A stretch of 64,000 nt of DNA. Source: Diadema setosum (taxonomy: Eukaryota > Echinodermata > Echinoidea > Diadematoida > Diadematidae). Where the stretch lies: the NCBI GenBank assembly GCA_033980235.1, contig CM067076.1:36199709-36263708 (forward strand), read 5' to 3'. The notes under the pieces were generated by a model. It searched no databases. It was not told the origin of the DNA and saw nothing but the letters and a program-made list of their open reading frames with translations. Below, piece after piece: positions 35,143-48,100 of this stretch. The position numbers and the translations under genes are program-made. Numbering within the stretch: position 1 is the first letter of the stretch; each line of letters opens with the position of its first letter.

Positions 35143-38100
35143 ACAAGACAAGCATGTTATCACAGTAGTACATGCAACGATACTCCATGGCAGGCCGGCA
35201 TGCAAATGGCAGGTAAGTGGCACGCGTCTAGCAGGTAAAACGCAAGTGGCCCATTCTCAGTAAAAGCGTTCAAATACGGAATTTTGCTGTCGCCAACATT
35301 CCATGACAGTTTGCGGTTCCCTGAAACCTATTAGATACTATTTAAATGTTTATAATACAGTCAAACCTGTCTATAGCGGCCACCCAAGGGATACGGAAAA
35401 AGTGGCCGTTATAGACAGGTGGCCGCTATAGACAGGTAATCCAACTTTATGTGCATTGCCTACATGTACATGTATCGTCGTTGTATATACATGTACATTT
35501 ATGTGTGTACGTATGCACACGTGTGTATCATGCATAGAACAATGCCGGTGTTTATGAAATTGTTGCACAGTACACTAGATGTAGCATGTGCACAGTCATG
35601 AATTAGTGCATTATTGTGACTGAATAAGTGATGAATGCAACGGTGGCGATCACTGAATGTTGCCCAGAAATGACTGGCACGGCTAAAAAGCAGAAAAACA
35701 CCCTGAATTATCAGCTCGGCTACGGCTCCATCGGGTTTTTGGCCGCTATAGACAGGTTAAAATCTACCGCGGGAAACAAAATTTGTGGCCGCTGGCCGCG
35801 TTAGACAGGTGGCCGCTATACACAGGGTCTTTAACATGGCTTTTCTCTCGGGGGGATTTTTCAGTGGCCGCTATAGACAGGTGGCCGCTATAGAGAGGTG
35901 GCCGCTAGGGCAGGTTTGACTGTATATCACGAGGACTTTATTTGTTAAAAACAAACACGATCAAATGCGGTTGTCTGCCTTTTTGTATAAAATTTTGCTG
36001 TTAAACTTCGTTAAGACCCCCAAAACGCACTGTCGCCGGCTATTTCAGAATTATGTTTTATTGCTCCTCTCCGTCCACAAACACACTTTCCAAATATCAT
36101 TTTCATGAACGATGAGCATATCATATGTGCTAATCACAATACTCAAAAAGTTCCAAAATTTTTATTGACTTCTTTTTTTATAGCCTTTTGAAACCTGTCG
36201 CCAAATTCACCGCCAGATACGTTACCAGTTTCTTTAGTGTTACAGCATTGGGAAAATAACAAGACTATGCAATGACCCTGTGTATATGAAACCCTGAGGA
36301 TATACTTCATACACTGCAAGTACTTAGATTTTTTTGTGCAACAGCTCTTTATTGAGAAGACGGTATAATGTTTGAAATATCGGTTTTCTACACTTTTATT
36401 TGGACAGATACGTTACATACTTTTCACGCCACCCACTGCGACAGATATTGCAATGTCAGACAAATTGTATATTATACATTACTCCTTGGAATGACGCATC
36501 GATTCAACATTAAAGTTTAGTACAAGTGAGAAATATTTGGTAGATATCGCTCTCATAATAATATGAGGGGTAATATAATATAATATCTGGGGTAACCACA
36601 GATAGGCCTACGTTACCCCAGATACGTGACCGAATTTTGCTCATTGGTCTTGTGCTTTCTGGGGATCAAATCTGGTCAAAATTCATCCCTACACATTACA
36701 TGCTTCGTTTTGTTGGACCTCAGGATTATATTCTTACACCAAAAGGACAGAGAGGTGAAAAAGAGCAACACTTCCACATGATTTTTCTTTGTGCGTCAGT
36801 GTCTCACAACTTATGCCAAGTTTTCCGACAGATACTTTACCACATAATCAAAATGCTGAAAAGAAATTGTAAATGTTTTTACAAACAAATCGTTGTGTGC
36901 TCATAAACTCCAAAGTTCTATTCTATAAAACCCAGCCACTTTCATATTCTATGCAACAACTTTGAACGTTTATTTTACAAGACGAAGCTAAGATTCAGCA
37001 TATCAGTTTTTTGCTTTTCAGATTTAGCAGATACGTTACGTATAATTCAGGGCACCCATGGTGACAAATAATGTTATGTAAAACAAAGTGTTCATAAAAC
37101 AATTCTGCATAGAATGACGCTTCCATAAAAAAAATTAAAGTTATTTTCAAATGAAGAATATTCAGTAGAAATCGCTCTGTAACTTCACCGACGGATTCAT
37201 TTACGGTACGCCAGATACATTACCAAACTTTGAAAGAGTAAAAAGTAGTTTATGAAACGCTTCCGAGAAAAGTTTCAGTGTTCTGTTGCATATTTATTCT
37301 AGTGTTTTTCAACATATGAAGAACTACTCAAGATTCATTGATAAGTTGAACAATTATTTATTCATTTTCATTAAAAGGGATGAGCCAAATACGTTACCAT
37401 AGGTCAAACAACTGTTTAGCATATCGAGTTCATAGAGACTGTACCTACTTCCTTCTAAGTGCCTGCAAAAATATATTTTTCAAACCTTGTTTGCATTATC
37501 CATCAAAACTTAATGAATATTTACAGTCAGATGGATAAATACATTCAGACGTAAGATGAGAATATTCTGTGAATGAAGAACTCAGCTTTCACATTTAGGG
37601 CTCTTTTCCACTACATTTCGTAGTTTAAATATTACGTACAATGTTTAAAATGGTTAATTTGGGCTTACATCATTCATTTTTACATCAATTCATGAGGTAA
37701 ATAATTAAACAGGTGATATTTATTAATTCATACACAATTAAAATTATTAGTTATATTTTACCAGATACGTTACCAAAGGTGATTCGATGTTTTTCAATAG
37801 TTATTTCCCCAGGAAAGCAATTCATATTTGTTTCCTGTGGAAATTCCAGATCGGATCGTTCCCTTTGCATGATTTGTGGGATTCGAAACTTTATTTGTAA
37901 GCGAAATTTGCTAAAAATACAAAGTGAATCTTAAGGTTATATTTCATTTCAGCAAAAAGCATATTTCAACCTACCACACAGAAATAATTTCTACCAATTA
38001 GCAAGGGATGACAACATCTTTACCTCTTGAAAAACCCCAATATCTTTAGGGGGGACAGATGTCTTTTCCTGAACAGAAATTGGATCAAAACAATAAATTT

Positions 38101-39105
38101 AATTCAGAGTTAGGAGTCCATTACAACATGTAAATTTGCGATAACGTATCTGATTGGTGATCAAAAATCATATATGATGCTCTATTTCAATTCATTTTTA
38201 CTCAATGAATGGCCATCATTTAGAATGTTCCACTTTTTGTTTCGTATTTGACCGGTTTTGAAGTTTCCGAAAACACATCTTTGAATGTATTACTTTGTGG
38301 TTGATTTTTCGGTCTTACTCACATGGAATTGAACACTTAATCTGAGAATGGCCCAAGTACGGAACTCTTTAATATCTTTGTCCACCCGCAGAAATTGTAC
38401 TGCTCGTACTCGCAACAAGCCCGCGTAACTTGCCCGGAGGCGCAGCTGCCAGCCGGAAAGGTGTGACACGCAGCACACCGTAACACACAGACAGACACAC
38501 GCACACACATCCATCTCCCCCGCTGAACTCTCCACTACTACACCCACACACACGCACTCACTCTCCGTACACGTACACATTATTTTACAAGAAGTGCACT
38601 GCTATCCTAAAAAAGGGTCTATTTATATCAACGTACTATAGTACTTGTCGTTTTTACATTTGTGGGCGACGTTTGAAATAATTTCTACATTAGTGGGCGT
38701 TTTCTACATTTGTGGGCGATGTTAAATTTTTACATTTGTGGTTGATTTTCTACATTTGTGGGCGATGTATTTTTACATTTGTGGGCATTTTTACATTTGT
38801 GGGCGTTTTTACATTTGTGGGTTTAACACGGCCATGCCCATTGCATTGGCCACGGGTTTGCCTTACGCATACCGTCCACGAGCACGAACCCGATCCGAGG
38901 CTGAGAGTTATCCATGCATTCTTACTTTATATCTGTCTTCTTCTTCTTTGCTTGAATTCCTCCGGTCAGGAGAACTGCCCAAGTTGCAGAGTGAGTCTAA
39001 AAGTTGCAGCAAGATTTGAGAAGAGTGAGCCCGGCCTGGTGACGTGACGAGCGCGAGTGTGCGGCGCGGGAACACAACCATGACAACAGTCAACACTTCT
39101 GGTTT

Positions 39106-39144
<39 letters not shown>

Positions 39145-42100
39145 TTTGTTTGGTTTTTTTGTGGGTGGGTGGGGGGGGGGGTACAAGGGCAAAATCTGGA
39201 TGGGGCAAATTTTTATGTGATGGTGTGAGATCCTCGGCGAGGGAGCGAAGCGACCAAGCGGGGGAGGGTGCCCCCTGGCCCCCCTCCCAGTCCCACTATA
39301 CGCTACGGTAGGGCCTGACGCCTAGGGACTGTTTTAACCATGTTAACAGGAGAGTCAAGAGCCTAACGTTATGCACTTGTCGATGTAATGACTCGCCCCA
39401 CTACCCCCGGACATGGGTGCGTCATTTCCTCGTTTGGTCCGTCAAATTTGTGACCCAGGTGTTCGTCATTTTACCAGCTTTGTTCGTCAAATTTGTGACC
39501 GAGGGGTGCGTCAAAATCCCATCATTGTCGGTCAAATTTTTGAACCGAGGGGTGCGTCACTTGGCTATGGAAAACTGCACGCATTTTTGCATGCTACCAG
39601 TACCGTATACACGTACCGCGAGTGAAATTACAGTGAGCGTTTTCCCGCGGCAAGTGAAAATCAAAGTCGGGAAGCGTTTTGGAATAAGAGGGGAAAATGC
39701 TTGCCAGAATCTGGCAAGCAAATAATTTAAAAGCCACCCTTTCTCCTCACATTTTCTATCCAACAAACCCATGAAATCATGCATACTCATTTATTACTCA
39801 ATCTCAAACCAGGGACTGTTTAGCGATGTAACAATTTCTACCTTACTGTCGAACACTTAGTGCCTATATTGCATATTGCGATGCAACACCAACACACATT
39901 GCTATCGAAGAAAGTTCGTTTATATTCCAATACAATGTGCGTCTAAATAATGTTCTGTGGTGACAAAGGCGAATTTTTGACAGTAAAAGAAGCGGCAGCA
40001 GAAGAAACTGCCTGCCGCATGCATGCCATTTTCTGCTCGCGGGATTAGCCCGACGAGACGAGCGACGCTGTTAGTACGCTGTGCGAATCTCTACGTACAG
40101 CGACTGGGCTGTGTATACTCGCGGGAATGCCGTGGCGTGGTGTGTAGTCCACTGGACTAGCAATGGCCGCGCACACACAGCGCATCTGCACACATGTGAT
40201 TGTCATGTATGGATTGCATGCACAGAATACATACTATAAATGTACGGAATATCGTAGCATGCAGCAGCGTGATGTACGGTGAATGACGGTACAGTGCTTT
40301 GATACTACTTACTAAACTTTGTTTTATTTCTGTCGTTTCTCACACCTCGTTTGGTACGATTTCTTCCATTTTATATTGCTTTATCCGTTCCCTTTATATT
40401 TTAAAGTATTTAAACGTAATTCTTTCAAGTGTATCCACTGTTATTTTCGTAACAGCGATTTTTCCGCTTTGCTGCAGTACTTTTTCGAATCGAAGTGACG
40501 GAGTTTGATCCCAGCCGCTTCGATGTGCTTTGTGTTGTCTTTTCTAAATGCTTGTGTTGTTGGGAGGTGTTGATACTTTGTAGGTCATATTTGTTACATT
40601 GTATTTATTTTCCTAGGTGTTTATCTTGAGGGACTATGCGTGTTTCTTAATGTTGATAGGAAAAGGCTAAAATGATCTGAGTGATGTCTGATGGTGATGA
40701 TGATAACTATGCTGGTGTAAAAAGACGGCTTGCTGTGAATGCTGAGCGTACGTGTCATTCGTTTTACTTCACTTTCCCTCTTAACTCATCTTTCCCCTCC
40801 CAAGAATGATAAAAAAGAAATTACATACACCTCACAACAAAAAGAACCACGTGCTAGCAACCTTCATAAAGTTAAATCTACATGTAACTGTTCAATATCA
40901 GCAAAGAATACAAGGGAAACACAAATGACAATAAATAAAAATGAAGAGATTGTGTATGAAGTTTCTTCGGCTCGAAGAAACTTGACACCCCACCCCTCTC
41001 CCCTTGTGGAAATTTTCACAAAAGCAGGTGCCACACCCAGGTGCGTGCCAGACGAAAGAATGCGCGCACTGGAATAAACAGCGTGTAAATATCCTGGAAA
41101 TATCGATGGAAGAACCAGCTCATTAGTTGAATTAAAGGAATAATTGCAAAGATATCATGATTCTATAGCCTTTCTTTTGGCGCATAGTCGGAAACATTGA
41201 ACAGTCGATTATAGTGTACTTGATCGAATATGTTATGTTCCCTGACAATAAGAAAAAAGGATTGATTATTCAGTCAATTAGAAATGCAATCACAGAAATA
41301 CATAAAAGGTCTCTTACGTCCAGACAAATTCACTACGAGTAGGTCCAATGAGATGCAGTCCTCACCTGGTTAGACAGCAAAATAATGACAATTAATTTCA
41401 GTTCACGCTCATCAAAACTGCTTATTACTTTTCAAAGTTTTGGCTATCAACATTCATTCGTGGGTTTTTGTTTGTTTGTTTGTTTTGTATGTTCTTCCAT
41501 CGTGAAAGACGTAATGGTTTCTTCGTATCGAACGTAAACTGCATGTTTACCGTAAACAAGCCATTCAGCTCAGCTTATAGCGCATTCGATCCATCGAACT
41601 TGCAGTACTAGTAACCTCTTAGGCAGGAGCACATGGCGCATTCCTTGAGAAGATGAAGCTCTCTTGAGAAGATGAAAGCATTCCCCCTCCCCTGCTAGAT
41701 AGCTTCCATTAGACCTAGCTCTGCAGCATACGTTACAGGAACGTATGCGTTACAGGAACGTATGCAAGTCGCACAATATTGCAATGCACACACAGTCATC
41801 CAAATGCATTTTATACCGTACACACATACATTGCATTGTGCAAAAAAATGTATCGGGTACGCTATATACGGTACTTCGCAGTAAATTGCGTGCAGTACAA
41901 CGTTGTAGTGTACGGTAGTTGTACTTGTGCACGCTGGTGCAATTTCTTCTGTCATTCTTCGTATGGATCATACCATTTCTGTTGAAAGTCTTGGAGATAG
42001 ATTGCTTACACGGACGGACTACTGAAAATTTTATTTTTTCTCTATGAGGATTTCTTACACGGACAGACTACTGAAAATTTTATTTCTCTCTTATGAGGAT

Positions 42101-45100
42101 AAAATTTACCGGGTCGGCACTTTTGGTCGGGTCGGTCGGGTTACCGGAAACAAAAATATATTTTAGTTTGGCCTTACAGGGCCAGGGTAAGGGAAACTTG
42201 CCGAAACTTTTACAAATTATGTTTACGAACCAAAAGAAAATGAAATTGCTTGAATAAAACGTATGCAAAAATCGTTTCAGTATTTTCGGGGGTGCGTCAA
42301 ATGTACCGAGGATGTCCGTCAAAAAAGTGACTGAGGTGTGCGTCACTTTCAACATGTTGTCCGTCAAAAAAGTGACCGTGGTGTTCGTCACTTGCAGCGT
42401 TTTGTCCGTCAAAAAAGTGACTGTGGTGTCCGTCAAAAACCCCGTGTGGTCAGTCAAAAAATGACCATGACGCACCCATGTCCGAGGGGTAGTGGGGTGC
42501 GTCATTACATTGACAAGTGCATTAAGCCCTAACTGCGACCAGCAGCCCCATACGCTAGCGTAATGGGGCTGCAGATGCGCGGACTGTTTTGATAGTTTTT
42601 TTGTGATGGTAACTAAGTCATCAATTCGAACAGAAAAGGACTATTGGCAGAACCAAACGTTGCACAAAACCTGTTGTCAATACTTCAACTTCACTGGTGA
42701 GTCTTCAAATGGAAGAAATTTTTCGATTTTAAGTAGCGTTTTTCATATAAGGAAAGGAGGAAGACTACTGCAAAGTACAATCACTTGTTCAGAACTCTCT
42801 TGGATCATCGAGAAAGGTGGAAATAAAGTTATTGTCTGGGGAAAAAAGCTGAAACATTGCGTCCTCTGAAAGTAGTTCTGGACTCGGAATCAACATGCAA
42901 TGAGATTCTGTGGAAATTCAAGCAGGAAAAGGGTAAAAGAGACCAGCCAATTATTGTGACCAAGGATCGTACGCGAATGGAACGTGACGCACACAACAAA
43001 CTCAGAAGCGAACTGATATCTAGACGAGAAAATGGAGAAAAGAACTTGGTCATTCGCAATGGGCGCATAGTTCGCATCAGAGCCGAAGCTCCATCAGTTG
43101 ATCAATCTAGCCCAGAGAGCAAGGCCACACCAGAGGATAGGGGCAGACTTGTTGAAACAGACCGGCTACTCAATCCAGTTCAGAGGACAAGCTCAGGGAG
43201 TAAGGCCACACCAGAGGATGGGGTCAAAAATGTCAGAACAGACCGTTCACTCGATCCAGTTCAGAGGGAAAGCTCAGAGAGTAAGGGCACTCCAGAGGAT
43301 GGAGGCAAACGTGTCAGAACAGATGATTCACTCAATCCAGTTCAGAGGGAAAGCTCAGAGAGCAAGGCCACACCAGAGGATGGGGACAAAAATGCTGGAA
43401 GAGAACGATCACGGCTCCGGAGCTTTCGAAACAATGGAAGACCAGAGCACTAGTACAGAGTCAAACGGACATGAGGATGCATATGTAACAGCACCGGCAC
43501 CTTTTCGCACATGTGCACTGGAGCATCGCTTTATGTTAACAGTGAAGCACAGTTGGATGTACGAGCACCTTTTGAGGCACCCTGTGATGTACCCTGTGAA
43601 GCAAGTTATAAAGCACCAAATAGTACAGTACCTCGTGTTTCTCATCGTGAAGCTGTCTGTGAAGCACTTACTGGTCGATGTAATGGCACTACAGATGAAC
43701 CATGTGGTCGAATATCAGGTGACTATCCATTATCTGTGATGTATACTAACTGTGATTCCTTTATGAACAAGAGAGAGGAATTCAAGGCACGGATTCTCAA
43801 TCAAAACCCTGATGTGATAGCTTTAACTGAAATATATCCAAAGAAGGTTTATTCAGAGATACAATCTAGTGTGTTGAAGTTACAGGGCTACCAATTGTTC
43901 ATACCGAAAGAGTTCGAACATTCTCAACGTGGAGTGGCTATAATATGTGAGGAACCAGATCAAATGTTGTATGATAGACATGGAAATCTGTGAATTTCAG
44001 GAATCTGTATGGGTGCAAATAGACATCAACCACAAGATTCTTGTCATCGGCTGTGTCTACAGATCCCCGTCAAGTAGTCGTGAAAATAATCAAGGACTTT
44101 GTAAATTGCTGAATGTGGTGTGTGCAAGAAAATTTGATCACCTGCTCATCATGGGGGATTTTAACTTCAAGGACATTGACTGGAGCAATAACCAGTACAC
44201 TGGTGGGAATGAGGACTCATCCAATTTTCTTGATTGCATAGAGGATCTCTACTTGTTTCAACATGTGCAGTCGCCAACTAGATATAGAAGTGGATGTACC
44301 CCAAGCTTACTTGACTTGGTCTTCACGAATGAGGAGGAGTTGGTAGTGAATCTAAACCATGATGCACCTATTGGTAAAAGCGACCATGTTACTCTTCATC
44401 TACAGTTGCTGATTGGCTCAAACGATGAAGAAGAGGAAGTTCTCAGCAGAAGTTACTACCATGCAGATTATGAGAGTATGAGGGATTCACTGAAAGAGAT
44501 TGATTGGAAAAAGGAGCTTGGAGATCTCTCTGGGGAGGAGGCATGGGATTTCCTTGAGAAATTACTCCAGAAATGTACAGAGACCTATGTTCCCTTCAAA
44601 AAGAAGCATCAGAAAAAGCAACCTGAATGGATGAACCACCAATGTAAGAAAGCAATCGAGTTAAAGCATAAGTCCTGGAACGGATATCAGAAGAGCAGAT
44701 CTATTGGTGATTGGACCACATATGTCGAGCACAGGAATATTGCTTCATCTGAGGTTAAGAGAGCCAAGTCAGACTTTGAAAATAAACTAGCCGATGAAGT
44801 CAAAGTTAACGTGAAGAGTTTTTGGAGATATGTAAAGAGTCAAACCAAAGCCAAATGCGGAATTCCAGAACTGCTGAAATCTGATGGAACATGGGCCAAA
44901 GATGATCAGGAGAAAGCAGATACACTCAACTCTTTCTTTGGCAGTGTTTACACTGAAGATGATGCAGCATCGATCTCTGATATGCCTATGAAAACTGCTG
45001 CAGAGCTGGATAATGTGGAATTCAATATAGATGATATTAATGCTCTGCTTTCCAATTTAGACAGCAACAAATCTCCAGGACCAGATGACATACACTCAAG

Positions 45101-48100
45101 AGTCTTGAAAGAGCTGCACAACGAGCTGGCAGAACCTCTTCAAATTATTTTCACTAAACTACTGAGGGAAGAGACAGTCCCAGACATTTGGAGAAAAGCT
45201 CACGTTGTGCCACTTCTCAAGAAAGGAAAAAGAAGTGACCCATCAAGCTACAGACCTGTTAGTTTAACATCAGTAGTCTGCAAGGTAATGGAAAGAATAG
45301 TGAGAAAAGCCCTGATGGAACATCTAGAGGGAAACAACCTACTTACCGACAACCAACACGGATTTCGCTCCGGGAGATCATGCGGGACGCAACTTCTCGA
45401 GGTGCTAGAAGAGTGGACTGCAGAGATACACGTAGATAATGGTCATTGCATTGACTGTATCTATTTAGACTACAGGAAAGCATTTGACACTGTCCCACAA
45501 ATGTCTGCTTTGCAAATTACAAGCCTATGGAATAACTGGTCATGTTCTCCACTGGATAGAGGCCTATTTGAAGGGAAGGTCACAGAGAGAGTAATTGTGA
45601 ATGGTTAACTGTCATCTCCACATTCAGTATCAAGTGGGATCCCTCAGGGCAGTGTGTTGGGACCAGTGCTCTTTCTCTGCTTCACGATTTGCCAGAAGAA
45701 GTGACATCTGAAATTAAATTGTTTGCCGACGATACCAAATTATACCATGTTGTTGATAGTCAGAGTGAAGCAGAACATTAGCAAAAGGACATTCATGCTG
45801 TCTCAGCCTGGGCCGACAAATGGAAGTTACAATTCAACATCACAAAATGCAAGGTTGTTCACTATGGGAAGCGGAACCAGAAGAACAACTACACCATATC
45901 AACAACTGGTAGCCAAAGCAGGATCCCTGTAGCTGAACAGGAGAGAGACCTTGGAGTGACCTTTGATTCTGCACTTTCGTTCTCCGAGCATGTCGCTGAG
46001 ATAACCAGAAGAGCCAATACCAAGCTTGGCATTCTGAATAGATCCTTTTCCAGCCTGAATGAAAAAGGATGGCTTAAGCTCTACAAGTCTATCATCAGAC
46101 CCACACTAGAATATTGCAACTCGGTATGGTGTCCAATGTTTAAAAAAGATGAGGATTTGCTAGAGAAAGTGCAGCAAAGAGCCACACGTCAACTTCCGCA
46201 TCTTCACCACCTGGAATATCCAGACAGACTGAAAGCCCTGGGTTTGGAGACTCTTGCATACAGGAGACAAAGAGCAGAGGTTCTACAAATCTATAAGATC
46301 ATGAACGGGATCAACCACCTTGACGTACACAAATTTTTTCAATTGGTAGACAGCTCCAGAACCAGAGGCCACTGCATGAAAGTCAGAAAACCCAGATCCA
46401 AATATATGTTACGCCAAACGACCTTCTCTGTTCGCAGTTATAACAACTGGAACTCCCTGCCAGATGCAGCTGTCAGAGCAACAAGTGTTAATCAATTCAA
46501 ATCTATCCTTGAAAAACACTGGAACAGCCATCCCTAAAGTACAGCCCATATCAGAGGGATAGCGAAACCTGGAGGGGCAAATAAGCAACGCTTTACGTCT
46601 CTACATCCAAGTAAATATAAAAATCAGATGTACACCAAGCCATGAAATGAGATCAATTATCCGTAGATTGATACGTAATATACACATGAAAAGTGTTGAA
46701 ATCGGCCAATTTTTTCGTTTTCTTGTAAAAATCTTGCATTTTAATAACTTTTCACGTTTATGATTTTCCCATTATAGTTGCGAGTGCCCTAGCGGCCGCT
46801 AGCGGCTTTGATTTGCCGATCATCGTAAGTAGAGAGCTGAGCCAGCGCGCGGCGTCCGCGGGCAGTCATAAATCACACAACATCCATAGCGACTCCCGCG
46901 GCAGCAACCGCAAAGCTCTTCACGGGCTCCGATCTGGCCAGCCAATTTCACTGAAACAGGCATTGCAAGGTCCATTTCGTGTACCGTTGTAACATACTTA
47001 GCCTACGTGAGGTCGATAAATTTTCCTTTCAAAAAATCAGAAAACACTTCAATTTTGAAAAAAGTGAAGTTTCGATACTGCCATATTTTGCGCAATGTGG
47101 ATTAAGTACAAAAATACACCCAAGGTCACAACAAATAAGTGCGAAATTTCGACTTAGCATGCCGAACAGATTGTCCTCCTCGGGTTACTAGCGGTATGTA
47201 GCAGACGCAAACCCACATACAGGATGGCAAAAGTAGTTCAGGTTTGTGATTCGAACATGTTGTTTGCAGTACGGCCGTATTACTTTTGAAAAGAATGATA
47301 TCAATGCACCCGTCATAACTGCTACAGCTAGCGATCGTCGCAAATGGGCTCAGAAACTGAGCACACTGCGTGTGTAAAAAACAATGTGCATGCACGAGAG
47401 CGCCATCTAGTGCTGAATGACGAACGCTATTTTAAGTTGATATTTGTCCGCGATACTACCCTGTCATGATCCTGAATGCTACAGTCCGCAGCCCCATTAC
47501 GCTATGCGTATGGGGCTGCTGGTCGCAGTTAAGGAGGGCCTACCGTTAGGCCTACAAAATGAAAGTCGTGTTTATCATGTTTTTCTAGACCTACGTAGAT
47601 CTAGAAATCTAGAGCGTTTAAAAGCAAATTTCTAGGGAATTAAACATAGATCTATAACTAGTGAAAAAAAGAATCAGTGCGAAGGACTACTTGTATGATT
47701 AAATTAATAAATTTTGCAACACACAGGGTACCATACCAGGTACATACATGTAATGTGACGGTGGGTGGGGGGTGGGGGGAGCAAGAGGATAGCTGAGAAC
47801 AGGCCCCACTGCGTTCTGTCAAGGTCAGCAAACATTTGTTTGCTCAGATGGCAAACTCCACTCCATAGAGCATGCATGGAAGACAGGTAAACGCTTCCAG
47901 AGGACAGTGACTATGCTTGGTGTCAATCCACACTGGTGAGCCCCTGCAATGTTTTCCTACCTCTTCATGTCATTGTTGGAGCAGGGTCACTGAACATTGC
48001 CAAAGGAGAAAGTTCAGTTCATGCCAGTTGTGGGTGTGCCTTCAATAGTGCAATAGTGTCTCCACCAAGATGCTAATGGCTTGATGGGCTGTGTGTAGAA

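Larger units (their letters stand above)
34349..38828. mobile_element. FB-B, foldback element with ACAAATGTAAAAA arms, in NudC intron 1
   Basis: The left arm (34349 to about 34587) begins TGTTGAACCCACAAATGTAA. The right arm (about 38644-38828) ends with its complement, GGGTTTAACA. Both arms are runs of an approximately 17-base unit (CGCCCACAAATGTAAAA) with spacer variation. CGGCC flanks the element on both sides (34344-34348 and 38829-38833), or ACGGCC if one end base is shared. The core contains a pogo-like MITE and a satellite and no transposase. Confidence 0.7.
42530..47532. repeat. Unit D, 50-base palindromic ends enclosing a LINE
   Basis: The left arm 42530-42587 (TAACTGCGACCAGCAGCCCC and on) is inverted at 47481-47532. 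Each arm is itself a small palindrome, AGCAGCCCCATACGC facing GCGTAATGGGGCTGC. No clear target duplication was found. It may be a transposon into which the LINE jumped, or an inverted pair of separate short elements. Confidence 0.6.

Noticed and set aside
34657..35223. 188-codon open frame on the minus strand
   Set aside because: It runs through a (CA)n microsatellite and a slippage duplication; the Cys/Val and His/Thr runs are artefacts of the dinucleotide repeat.
40490..40525. GTTTGATCCC resembling a tRNA B box
   Set aside because: No A box or cloverleaf could be drawn around it; single-motif chance match.
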